This document shows, piece by piece, positions 26,203 to 36,900 of a DNA stretch of 64,000 bases (the first letter of the stretch is position 1; each line of letters starts with the position of its first letter). The stretch is from Flavipsychrobacter sp. (lineage in GTDB: Bacteria > Bacteroidota > Bacteroidia > Chitinophagales > Chitinophagaceae), in the NCBI GenBank assembly GCA_031292525.1, contig JARLGY010000023.1, forward strand, positions 62,001-126,000. Reading direction: 5' to 3'. Made by a program: the position numbers and the translations under genes. The notes under the pieces are model-generated. The model saw only the letters and a list, made by a program, of their open reading frames with translations, made no database searches and was not told where the DNA came from.

Positions 26203-27609
26203 ATGAAAATATCTTTCCACGGCGCAGCACGCACAGTAACCGGATCAAAACATATACTACACATTAATCCCAATAAAAAAATCTTATTGGACTGTGGTAT
26301 GTTCCAAGGGCTTGGCAGTGATACATTGAAGCTAAATAATGAGTTTGGCTTTGATCCTGCAGAAATAGACCATGTTATCATATCTCATGCGCACATAGAT
26401 CATATTGGTTTGCTTCCTAAACTGGTTAAAGAGGGCTATAAAGGCACAATAATTTGTACCCCGGCTACAGCAAGCCTTGCAAAACTATTATTGGTAGATT
26501 CGGCATATATACAAGAGGCTGATGTGAAATATATTAACCGTAAAAGGGATAAAGAACACAAGGTACCAGCAGAGCCACTTTACACAGTTGCAGATGCCAT
26601 GAACGTCTTCCCTTTATTTGAAACGATATCTTATGGAGAGCACTATAAAGTTGCAGATGGTGTTGAGCTATTGTACACCGATTGCGGGCACATACTTGGC
26701 AGCGCAGCTATTAACCTTAGAATTAAAGAAGATGGCAAAATAACATCTCTCACCTTCAGCGGCGATGTAGGACGTTATAATGATATGATATTGAGATCCC
26801 CAGATGTTTTTCCACAGTCAGACTATATTCTTATTGAATCTACATATGGAGACAGACTACACGATCGTGTTACATCTGCAACGGATAAACTATTAGCACA
26901 TATTGTTGAGACCTGTATAGAGCATAAAGGAAAGTTGATTATTCCAGCATTTAGCCTGGGACGTACGCAGGAAATACTTTTTATGTTGAACCAGCTTGAA
27001 CAGCAACAAAGACTACCAGCGCTCAAATACTACGTAGATAGCCCCCTGTCTATTAAAGTAACCGAAACAGTAAAAAGATACCCAGATTATTTTAATGAGA
27101 AAGTAAAGCTTCTATTGAAAACGGATGAAAATGTGTTTGGCTTTAAAGGTTTGAAATACATAGACGATGTTGAAGATTCAATAGCACTCAACGACTTAAC
27201 AGAGCCGTGCGTTATCATTTCCGCTTCAGGCATGGCTGAAGCAGGACGAGTTAAACATCATATAGCTCACAATATAGATGACGCACGTAACACCATATTA
27301 TTTACAGGTTATTGCGAACCTGAATCGCTTGGTGGACGTTTAAAAAAGCAGCCTAAAGAGATAAGGATATTTAGCAAGATGTTTCCGGTAAAAGCGGGAA
27401 TAGCTGAGATAACCAGCCTTAGCGCTCATGGAGACTATGAAGACCTTTGCCAATGGCTGTCTTGCCAGGACATAAAGCAAGTAAGAAAACTGTTTCTTGT
27501 ACATGGTGAATACCCGGTTCAATTAAATTTCCGGGATCGTTTATTGCACAAAGGGTTTAGCGATGTGGAAATTCCTGATCTGCACCAAACCATTGGATTG
27601 GGAGAATAA
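26203..27609 (+). CDS. MBL-fold beta-CASP metallo-hydrolase (RNA-processing type)
   Basis: The 468-residue protein begins with the family opening MKISFHGAARTVTGSKH and carries HAHIDH at about residues 63-68, TDCGHILGSA, SGDVGR, and in the beta-CASP part IPAFSLGRTQE, SASGMAEAGR and SLSAHGDYEDL. This is the pattern of CPSF73/RNase J-like enzymes that cleave RNA with two zinc ions, and it is cytoplasmic. The precise substrate is not known. No partner gene is evident. Confidence 0.9.
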   Translation: MKISFHGAARTVTGSKHILHINPNKKILLDCGMFQGLGSDTLKLNNEFGFDPAEIDHVIISHAHIDHIGLLPKLVKEGYKGTIICTPATASLAKLLLVDSAYIQEADVKYINRKRDKEHKVPAEPLYTVADAMNVFPLFETISYGEHYKVADGVELLYTDCGHILGSAAINLRIKEDGKITSLTFSGDVGRYNDMILRSPDVFPQSDYILIESTYGDRLHDRVTSATDKLLAHIVETCIEHKGKLIIPAFSLGRTQEILFMLNQLEQQQRLPALKYYVDSPLSIKVTETVKRYPDYFNEKVKLLLKTDENVFGFKGLKYIDDVEDSIALNDLTEPCVIISASGMAEAGRVKHHIAHNIDDARNTILFTGYCEPESLGGRLKKQPKEIRIFSKMFPVKAGIAEITSLSAHGDYEDLCQWLSCQDIKQVRKLFLVHGEYPVQLNFRDRLLHKGFSDVEIPDLHQTIGLGE

Positions 27610-27611
27610 TA

Positions 27612-27794
27612 GGAAAAAAATATGATTCCATAGAGGAATTTGCAATTAAAGGACAAAAACCATTAGAAGCAACCGCCCTTGGTTGTGCCATTACACTAAG
27701 AGGAGTGCGGATGAACTTCATCTTTGATAACAATATCAACTGTAATGCCAACGATGACCTGCTGAATACATCGATAAGTATATTAAAAGCATAA
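27612..27794 (+). pseudogene. Gene fragment without a start codon
   Basis: A 60-codon open stretch ending at a TAA (27792-27794) reads plausible protein (YDSIEEFAIKGQKPLEATA, then MNFIFDNNINCNANDDLL). There is no ATG before residue 35, but an ATG at 27622 lies one base out of frame, so a single-base shift would make a complete small gene. No family is recognised. Confidence 0.25.
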
Positions 27795-27952
27795 AGCGGT
27801 AGAAGTTTGTGCTTACGCAGGTATGTTCATTAAGACTTTCATTTCATAAAAGCTTCTTGCAAGCACGATAAGTTTAGAGAAGTGCATATTGAATCATGGC
27901 GTCAAAAAACGCCTAAACGTTGTAAGTACCCAAATGTTGTAGTAAACATAAA

Positions 27953-27974
27953 AGCCGATTCTCTCGAATCGGCT
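27953..27974 (-). terminator. Minus-strand hairpin next to a tRNA-like remnant
   Basis: AGCCGATT (27953-27960) pairs with AATCGGCT (27967-27974). Read on the minus strand it ends in GGCTTTT, as a weak intrinsic terminator would. It sits where the terminator of the tRNA-like segment at 27982-28003 would be. Confidence 0.55.
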
Positions 27975-27981
27975 GTAACAT

Positions 27982-28003
27982 GTGCCTCAGACGGGAATTG
28001 AAC
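27982..28003 (-). other. tRNA 3'-end-like remnant
   Basis: On the minus strand this reads as a T-arm and acceptor strand, GTTCAATTCCCGTCTGAGGC, similar to the 3' part of a Leu/Ser-type tRNA. The rest of a tRNA cloverleaf does not follow. Confidence 0.45.
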
Positions 28004-28054
28004 TTATTTGTTCTATTCGCTCCAAGAGCAGCTTTCAGTTCTTTCAAAAAGGAG

Positions 28055-28195
28055 GTGCCACGAATGACGCAACCTTCTTTTGTTTTATCATCAGACGATG
28101 ATTAGTAGCCCGTAGGGGAAGTGAACCACGTTTGAAATGGCTTGATTCCCAGTGACTTATTTTTATCTTTTTGACCTGTGCCACGAATGACGCAA
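28055..28195. repeat. Pair of 18-base direct repeats
   Basis: GTGCCACGAATGACGCAA occurs at 28055-28072 and again at 28178-28195, 123 bases apart, with no mismatch. The second tRNA-like remnant lies between the copies. Confidence 0.85.
28106..28127 (-). other. Second tRNA 3'-end-like remnant
   Basis: On the minus strand it reads GGTTCACTTCCCCTACGGGC, again like a T-arm plus acceptor strand. No anticodon or D arm can be folded around it. Confidence 0.4.
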
Positions 28196-28897
28196 TCGGT
28201 CTAAATCTTCTGATTTTAAGAACTAAATTTTGCATTATCGAAACCTTTGGTCTGCGCCATAATTTTTACATCATGTCTAAGAACAATTGTATTTCCATAT
28301 ATGCAAAGATAATATATTTTTGGTCTTAATGCCTTATTGTGTATGTCATATTTGACGGAACTATTAAATCTCTTTCTATTAAAAATATTTTGCAAGTAAA
28401 AATTCCAATTCCGCCTTAACGAATTTTAGAGATGTTCGCTTATGCTACGGCGTAGGCTCACACTTATCGTTGGCGGGCTTCCTATGACCTTAGTGCTGTA
28501 AGTTACTGCCAGCGCTTATTTTTTAAGGCAGGTTAAGTCGAATGCTAACTTAACACTGTGAAATATAACAACTGTCAATCGTTACTCTGGATTTGAATAT
28601 CCGGCTTCGAACTCTTCAAATTCTCAACCGCATCTGATTTCTACACGTCTGGTATCCCTATTCGGCTTTGATTATTTATCATTTTTATAAAAATCACCTT
28701 ATAAATGATGTTTTGTTATCTTAAAGCAATCACCATCTTTTCCCCAACCCAATCCCTGCAAACAATAAAGCTTGATAAGGATATGCTTTCTGATCAGCCA
28801 TTATGGGAAAAGGTCCTTTGCATAGACAGCTACATTGATGCCTAAGGTGACAACCCCTATAAAGCTCTTATTCTTCCTTAGCTGTATCACAACACAA

Positions 28898-28929
28898 GAA
28901 AAAAGCCATCTCAAAAAACGGCTTTTTTC
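28898..28929 (-). terminator. Terminator of the giant-protein operon
   Basis: GAAAAAAGCC (28898-28907) and GGCTTTTTTC (28920-28929) form a perfect ten-base stem, with a T6 run on either strand. It lies 58 bases behind the stop codon of the last gene of the cluster. Confidence 0.8.
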
Positions 28930-28986
28930 TTTATGCGTTCATCATTGATATATTGCGAACACTCCCATCATCTTAAAGGCTAACTA

Positions 28987-30891
28987 CTAAATATCTATAA
29001 CCTTATCATAGGTAAGTCCGCTGGCGCCCTCTCCACGACCTGTAATTTTTTTCCTTCCCACCCATAAGACCGTTTGACCATTATACCATCGAGTTCGTTT
29101 AAAATATGTTTCAAGAATAGCTCCAGCTCTTGGTATTTTTTCCTCATGTATATAATACGGAGTGTAGGTGGTTCCTGTTAATCCATAATTCAAAATGCTA
29201 GTAACAGGTCTAATAAGCGAATTTGCATATTTATCTAAAATCCGGGGCATTGCCCCTCTTTGAAAATGCGTATATCTGTTGGTGAGTGGTAAATGGATAG
29301 GGATAAATGGTATCCAGTTTTCCGGGATAGTAGTAGAAATTAATTCAAAACTAATTTTAGCATTAGGGTCGGGCGGATTAGGGGATTCAGGTAAACTCCC
29401 CCTTAATTGCATTAAATAATCACCATATAGCTTTGATCTTTGATATCCATCCCATCCCTTACCTAGATTATCTGGTACAATTTTCTCTATTCCCCAAACC
29501 ATATCAGACACTTCATCGCGAATGAATAAGACAGACTCAATGGGGTCGCTTTCCTGGATATTATTTACAACCGGTAATAATGGGAATGAGCCTGCAGGAG
29601 AGTGCGTATTTATCGGATCGGCATTTGATGACAATGTATCCGCTTTACTGATATCCAACCAACGCCAACTTTTCCAGTCATTATCTTCGCTAAAGCCTGT
29701 AGTATAACTGTAATTATTAACAGGGTAATTGGCAACGAAAGTATTTACACCAAAAACATCGGTAACTACAATTCCTAAAACTTCAGCATAACTGCCAACA
29801 GGAACTGTATATGGCAGCACAAACCAGTCGTCCTGGTAAAGCAATGCAAACTGGGTCATAATAATTTTTGCCATATCGGTAGGGTTGCCATCCAGATTAC
29901 AAAAGTTGACTGCCCCGTTTTCAAATTCCCACCATCTGCTGCACGGCATACCAGGGAACCCTGTTTGGCCAACCATCAGTTGTATGGCCTTGGTTACTTT
30001 GGCAGCTGATGATGCAATTGGGAATGTATTAATATCTTGTTCAAAAGCAGACCAATCAAAGTGCCCCTGGTGATAATTCTGAGCAGTAAGTTTCAACTGG
30101 TTTGATGTATCAACAGGCCAGTAAGCATCAAATTTGTATTCCAGGTCATCAGGATACCAATTCTCCTGAGATACATCTGGTAAAGTATAGGTGCTCTTTA
30201 CCCATGCTACAAAATCAGACACGGCAGTTAGAAGATCTGTACCTGAGCCGGCAGGAAGTGACGTACCAAAAAGCGAACCTAAATTAGTATTCCATGCCGG
30301 ATCATTCAATATAGAATATAATATAGCCCCATCTAAGGTGATGCCTGAAATGGAAATGGCTGCGAGAAAATTAACCAGGTTTGTATTGCTGAATATCTGT
30401 GCGCCATTTAATGTATCCAGATCTGAGCTGGTTGCAATGGGTGGTGTAGTATCTATTTCCAGTGTTGCCGGAGAGCTATCAAACAAGCTTATGTACGTAT
30501 TGACAAGAGAAGGTGCTACATCCTTTTTTAAAAAGAAGTACCATTTTTTTGCCAGCAGTACTCTTTCTTTAATGCTAAAGCTATAATTAATGCTTTCCAC
30601 GATCGGCTCCATCGGCAAGTCATCCTGGGTATATGCCACTGGGGGCTGGGTGTATTTAGCTATGCCTGAAATTTGCATGTAGTCTAATTGCACCTTAGCT
30701 AATATCCCTGAGCCCGCATCCTTTCCGGTAAACTCTCCCATCTGCCATTGGCGCCCCAACATCCATAATGGGTCATAAATCCGGGCTTCCAGTACCTGGT
30801 CAAACTGTTGTTGACGAGGCCTGCTTTCAAGACGATTCCATCCTGTAAATGGAATAACTGGAGCTGAAACACTTGGTGTACCTGTAGCCAT
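28987..30891 (-). CDS. Large uncharacterised protein with RQWQMGEF motif (family 1 of the cluster)
   Basis: The 634-residue protein has no signal peptide or membrane segment. Its N-terminus carries the signature RIYDPLWMLGRQWQMGEF (residues 37-54), followed in the second half by PCSRWWEFENGAVNF, LLYQDDWFVLPYTVPVGS, VLFIRDEVSDMVWGIE and a C-terminal block with IPRAGAILE, RTRWYNGQTVLWVGRKK and GRGEGASG. I recognise this as a widespread family of hypothetical proteins with many conserved Trp and Arg residues; no function is known to me. It is the last gene of the seven-gene operon, 16 bases behind the 2421-residue gene. Confidence 0.82.
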   Translation of the reverse strand: MATGTPSVSAPVIPFTGWNRLESRPRQQQFDQVLEARIYDPLWMLGRQWQMGEFTGKDAGSGILAKVQLDYMQISGIAKYTQPPVAYTQDDLPMEPIVESINYSFSIKERVLLAKKWYFFLKKDVAPSLVNTYISLFDSSPATLEIDTTPPIATSSDLDTLNGAQIFSNTNLVNFLAAISISGITLDGAILYSILNDPAWNTNLGSLFGTSLPAGSGTDLLTAVSDFVAWVKSTYTLPDVSQENWYPDDLEYKFDAYWPVDTSNQLKLTAQNYHQGHFDWSAFEQDINTFPIASSAAKVTKAIQLMVGQTGFPGMPCSRWWEFENGAVNFCNLDGNPTDMAKIIMTQFALLYQDDWFVLPYTVPVGSYAEVLGIVVTDVFGVNTFVANYPVNNYSYTTGFSEDNDWKSWRWLDISKADTLSSNADPINTHSPAGSFPLLPVVNNIQESDPIESVLFIRDEVSDMVWGIEKIVPDNLGKGWDGYQRSKLYGDYLMQLRGSLPESPNPPDPNAKISFELISTTIPENWIPFIPIHLPLTNRYTHFQRGAMPRILDKYANSLIRPVTSILNYGLTGTTYTPYYIHEEKIPRAGAILETYFKRTRWYNGQTVLWVGRKKITGRGEGASGLTYDKVIDI

Positions 30892-30907
30892 TTTACATTT
30901 ATATTTT

Positions 30908-33900
30908 CTATCCGCCTATTGATGCTGTCATTGCATCCAATGCAATAGCAATATCAGCGAAAGTTGATTGTTCAGTAACAAAAGAGTTTACACTATTATC
31001 AGATAAAACTGCATCCGATGAAACTGCAGTCCAGTTTGCAACTTGGTCTAAGATTGTTGAAGACGAAATGGTACCAGGCAAAACAGGTGGTGCTGCATCA
31101 TTAGGATTATAATCAAAAGAAACTTGTTGAATTGAGTCGGATGACTGATACACTATTTTATTGCCTGAAAGTTTGATATTCCCATTTCCATCTAATTCTG
31201 CAGGTGTCACTTCCCCTACTACTGCTGGTAGTAACCACTTGAAAGCTTCAAAATATGCAGTATTATTAGAGTCAGTAGTTGTGGCAGTCTGCATTATTCC
31301 AATTCCATTGTCCAGAGCATTAGCATTTTCATTATTCTTTATATCTGTACTTTGGGCCCTAACAAAATGGTCTGGTTCCACCATCCTTATTTTCGCCATA
31401 TCCATGGTATCCAGCATTGTATATAACAGATCTTCCATCCGCCATGTTTTCACTCCGGTATCTGTTGTCTGCATCACTTGTGGATTTACAGCGAGTAAAA
31501 TATTTTGAGGTGGTTTGGCTCGTGGTTGATCATGGTTGAAGGCGATACCAGTAGTTTCTTCATTAAAGGGAATTAATTCATTCCATTCTTCAAGCATCAG
31601 TCCGCAATAAATATTATAAGAAGTATATCCCGGAGAAGTAGAGGTAATAACAGAAGACAATTGTCCGTAATTAAAAATTGCTACCGACAACTTATCGCTC
31701 GAGGGTGTATAGGTTGAAGGATATGATAGACCATACCAATAATCTTCCTCAACAACCGGACTTAAACTGGCGGGTATATATGGAAACTGAACAGGCCGTA
31801 TATCTTTTAGAGGGTAGCTATTATCATCATCGGCAAGCAGACGTATGGTTTCTATATCAGCTACTTTATTTTGCACCCTGGCAAGGCCATAAAGCCAGTT
31901 GTCCATGTCAAATGTAAAATCAGCGGCATGGTTGCGCATAATACCAGTAGAAGTATTTATTGGCGTGGTCAATAACGCATCTACGCCACCACTGCCACTC
32001 TTAATACCTGTATAGTAATCAAAGAAGAAATAAGGAATAGCCTTAAATCCTGTACCCAGTATAGTGGTGATCACAGAAACACAAGCATTAACCTGTTTAT
32101 CCTGATCTGTTATACTAGCTATTGTACCCAGTATAGTATTTGCTGCATTGTAATTATTAGTCAGGTCGGTTTTAGCTTTTAGAACCAAAGCTTGCATAGT
32201 TGCTACATACCCTTCTACGGTTGTGCTTGGAGTTGATGTAAACATATCTCCGGCCGAAGTTGGGATGGCATACGCAAGCCCAAAATTTGCAGCTATTAAT
32301 AATTGTGTTCTGATATTACTAATTACAGGATTATTGGCTACACTATCTGCAATTGTAATTGTAGGTAAACCACTCAAAACACCAATATGAGTATTAACAG
32401 CATTGACTAAAGCCTGCGCCCTATTTTTCAGTTCAGGTACATCGTAAAGGGGTTTTGTAGCATCGGCCACAGCATTGGGTGTAAATATAAAGTCATCAGA
32501 TTTTAACCACCGGCTGGCATTGACCGTTTGCGCTATAGAAGCTATCAGCGTGAATATCTGCTGAAATGAAGCAACTGTCCCTGTCCCTTTGTTATTAAGA
32601 TCTATGTTCAATGATACGCTTAATGGGATACCCGCAACAGGAGGATTATATAGTGTTGTTGCAGATTTTACATAAAAAGTAATGCGATTTATAAATTCAG
32701 CTTTGTATGAATCTGATTGTACCAGGTATAACAAATCTATTGGTTGTATCTTTAAGTTGGATAAAGAAACAGTTACACTTTGGCTCACATTATTAATATC
32801 ATTAAAGGTAACCTTACACCCTATCTTATCAGGGAAATTACTTACTGTAACAGAAGTAGATGAAGCAAATGGCGCTACCAGTAATTGAGCTACCCAATTA
32901 TTCAAATTAGGTTCTGACACTGCCCTTGGCGTAATAGTCGTTACACTGGACCATGGAGATGCTGCACTAACAGGTGCGACCATTGCTGCCAACCGATGAT
33001 TAATATGTACACCAGACCTTGGGGTATCCACCACTTCTGGCATTGATGGATTCTTGCCTTCAGTCAATGATTCCATAACAGCCGCTGAACGGCTAAAATT
33101 ACCCTTAGCTATTTGGAAGATACCTTCTGCAATAGAAAGATCGCCCAAGGCATCAATGGCATTAGCTATCCTGTCTATCTCTGTCATAATTGCATTAAAC
33201 TCTGCAGTAGTGTATGAAGGAACAGTTATACCATTAAATAAAGAAAACGGTGTATAGCTTGACAATGCAATACCTGATATATTATAAGGCCCACCAGCAG
33301 TATCAGCAAATATTTCGTATAAAGAAGCTGTAGGAAATTCATTTAAATACTGGGCAACATGCACATTCGTCCGTATTGCATTTAGCAATTCTACCCCAGC
33401 TATTACATTTGATGGTCTCAAGTTCTCTGTTGGGGCAATCACAGTAGTCGGATCTGATGCGCCATCTACAATTGGAAATTTCTGACGTAGCGGATAAATA
33501 AATTTATCAAGCTCCAATGCAGGATAACCTTCATGAAGCATATTTTCAAATTGGTAACCTAGTAATGCGTCAAGTGTTTGTCCATTACGAATACCTTCCA
33601 GAAGAGAAAGAGCCAGATCAACCCGTGTTGAAGCTAGGTTCACAGCAAAACGATTGTCGTCCGTATTCTTTTCAGAAATGTACCCGCTCCTTAATACTGC
33701 GGCAGCAAGTGCATGAGCCATAGATGGCGTCTGTATGAATCCGAGGTTGGTGTTATCATAATATACAGGAGTAAAGTCAGTTAATCCTGTAGGTATATGT
33801 GTGGTATTTATAGCTTCCAGCGCACTTGTTGTTGTGCCTGGGACCAGCTTGGGTCTTACATCAATTAGCCACCCATAGCATGACAAGTATATCCCTTGTT

Positions 33901-36900
33901 TGCGCGCACCACTTGAATGGGTTCCATCTGTATTACTTAATGTCCAAAGTTTTTTATTTACCATACCATAATTCCATGCATCCAGTCGGTAAGTACACAA
34001 ATCCATATGCTCACGCATTAATCTGTCTAACTCAGCTGTACTACATGTTTGCAATTGAGTAAGAGCCGCTTTCATATTTGTAATACCAGACAAAAATGGA
34101 CTGCCAATAGAGTTAAGATCGCTATACCCTGCACCTAATGATGGACTTGGTGCAAATAAATAATCGGCAAGCTTTATATCACTCCATGTAGGGCTTACAA
34201 ATGGCGGACGGGCAGTAGTTGTTATATCGCCGACGTAATTATAGAAAAAGTTAAACGCCGGCCCTACTGGCGTAGATGTACCTAAATAATTAGACGAAGT
34301 AATATTAGCAATATTCTCAAAAAGCAAATGCCATTTTGTAAAAATAGCTGAATTGGGAACTTTCATCTGCTGCGTAAAAATGCCTTCAGGTGTACCTATA
34401 ATTTTCCTGGCGACTTTTGTAAATACATTGGCTGCTTCAAGTATATCGCCTGCTGCCTCCCTGTATGTAAGCATTACAGCTTGCCTTAACAGCAAGAATA
34501 ATAATGACCTTGATGGCATCTGCCTGAATTGATTTGACGTCCAGATCTGCGACGGGTTAGTTGTAAGCAACCAATTAATATAATTTTTGCCCAAATAATC
34601 ATTAGGTAAAGGAGTGGTTTCTGAAACAGAACTCCCTTCAGCAACGGTGGGACCAAATAGCCTGTAACTTTCAAGGAATTGCACTGAGAAAATACGTAAG
34701 GCATTTTTTATCCTTGTCATATTGGGAATGCCATTTGTAGAACTAAAAAACTCATTTATATCAAATAAGCCATTTGCATCTCCTAAGGGGTTAGGAATAG
34801 CACCTGCTGGAGGACCGGGTGAATAAATACCACTATTAAAATTAGCAAACAGGTTGAAAAAACTGGTTGGAATATCTAAAATTCCAGAACTCCATATATC
34901 TGCGGGGGTATTACCCTCAGTAGAAAATGAATGACTGTTATCGAATTTCATGCTATTTAAGAAGTATCTGTTATATACCTCTGACATAGATGCATCGACA
35001 CTCAGGAGATCCATAAAATCTGCTTGTGTACTTGCAATACCTTTATTCTTGTCAACTGTCTTTACCTTCCAGGTAGCCATTTGCAACCAGGCATTATTTA
35101 ATATCTCTAATGTAGCCGTTAAACGGATATTAAACCTGTCTTGTAAGAACAACGGAAGGTTTGCACCAAAAGGGCCAGCATAATCATCTAAAAAGTAAGA
35201 TGTGATGTCATTACTACCATCTGTTGTTGATAAACTACCAGGGAATTGATTATCAGGATAAACGCGTTCCCATTCCCACCGTCCAAAACTTGTTACAGGT
35301 AATATACCATAGGGTTGTTCGGCAACCCTTATAGATGGCAATGCACCTCTTCCTATTACATAATCGGTAAAATAATCCTTTGTTTTGGCTGCATTGTCTT
35401 CTGTAAAAAGAAAATTCATCATTTCCTTCATATAGTTACCTACGGTTCCACTCCACAATACACGGTTCATGGAGATGGCATTACTAATCTGCGACTTGTC
35501 CGCATTTTCAACATGTTGCAAAATACTGTAGTCGATACCTAGGGCATCAGCCAACCATTGACCATCTTTTTTAGTTATTGTATTACTGGTACCGCTAAAT
35601 AATGGATCTGATACTTCTGTGGCAAAGCTTGCTTCGGCAAAGGGGTCTGTTTGATTGTAACCGGCATTCATAGTATCAGTATTATTTGTTGGCGTTCCTA
35701 GTTCCAGGAGAGAAAGCCCCCCCGGAGTATAGTGATGACTGTCTAAAAGATATTGAAGTAATTGCTGGTTTAATGCAGGTAGTGAAGATTGTGTACCGCC
35801 TTGTAATTTTGTTCCTAATACAAGCAGTTTATCAAAACCATTTTTGGCTTCATCTGCGGTCAATCTTATTTTTATTCCCATTCCTTTTTGCACTGCTTCA
35901 CCAAAGTCCACCATCCACAAAATATTAGGATCTGTATTCAGGTTACCTGTTGCGGTATCAGTAAATGCGGTGCCTTGAGGGTCTATACTTGCGTACAAAG
36001 GTTGAGGTATTGGATTGCCAATTTTTATATGCCTGAATGAATAGCTTCCATCACTCACATTATTTACAGCAGCAAACAAAAAACTGTCTGGCATTACATT
36101 AGAAACTGATGGCTGAGACCATGTGGAATCTACAAGGGTAGGGCTAGGAAAAACTGGGGTCTCACTATATATTTCATCCCATGTTGCGTATGTAGGTATT
36201 CTTTCTATTGCCTGGGACAGGCTACTGAACTGTGTTTGTATAGATGATACTGTCTGTGAAAATTGAGAACCCTGACCACCCTCACCCTCACCACCTGTAT
36301 TGGCAATTATCACATTACCTAATTGATTAAAATTAGTTATTGCTGCATTTACTGCTATGCTGGCCTGAGCTGCATACGATACCGGAATGCCGGGAACTTT
36401 TTGTGCAGCGCTGCTTAAGTAACTTAACTGCGGACCATAATAGCTTAGATGTGTAGCAGCAGAAGCTGTGAGTGCAGGTACGCTTAATGCAGATACACTA
36501 GTAGTAAAAGTATCTAATAAACCAAGACTGGTAGAGAATGGGAAAAATGGACTTATTATTACAACATTAGAAAGGTTTGTTGGCATCATTTGTTTTACGA
36601 TCCATGCTGCTCTTTCTGGCCCATACAAACCAACAAGTATTTGCCATGCCTGGAGTTGCAGTGCCTTATTTCCATGAGCTGCCCACCAAGAGGTCCAGTA
36701 AGTAATGCCTGCATTACTTTCATCGAGAGTAATTCCTCTTTCTAAAGAATCAACTTCAAAATCATCTGGATATACCCTGATCCACAGTTCATCAACAAGT
36801 ACATACGGATCAAACAAGGTAGCTTTGGAGGTATCTATCCCAGCAGATGTATTCCATGCCGTAGTAACAGTATTGGTTGTTGTATTAAAATTCTGTTGGA

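Larger units (their letters stand above)
27610..28986. other. Long non-coding interval left of the giant-protein cluster
   Basis: Apart from the fragment at 27612-27794, this stretch has no gene I can support. It contains a minus-strand hairpin (27953-27974), two segments that look like the 3' ends of minus-strand tRNA genes (27982-28003 and 28106-28127), an 18-base direct repeat (28055 and 28178), a possible 45-codon ORF (28708-28845, MFCYLKAITIF onward, not recognised) and the cluster terminator (28898-28929). The mixture looks like decayed sequence. Confidence 0.6.
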
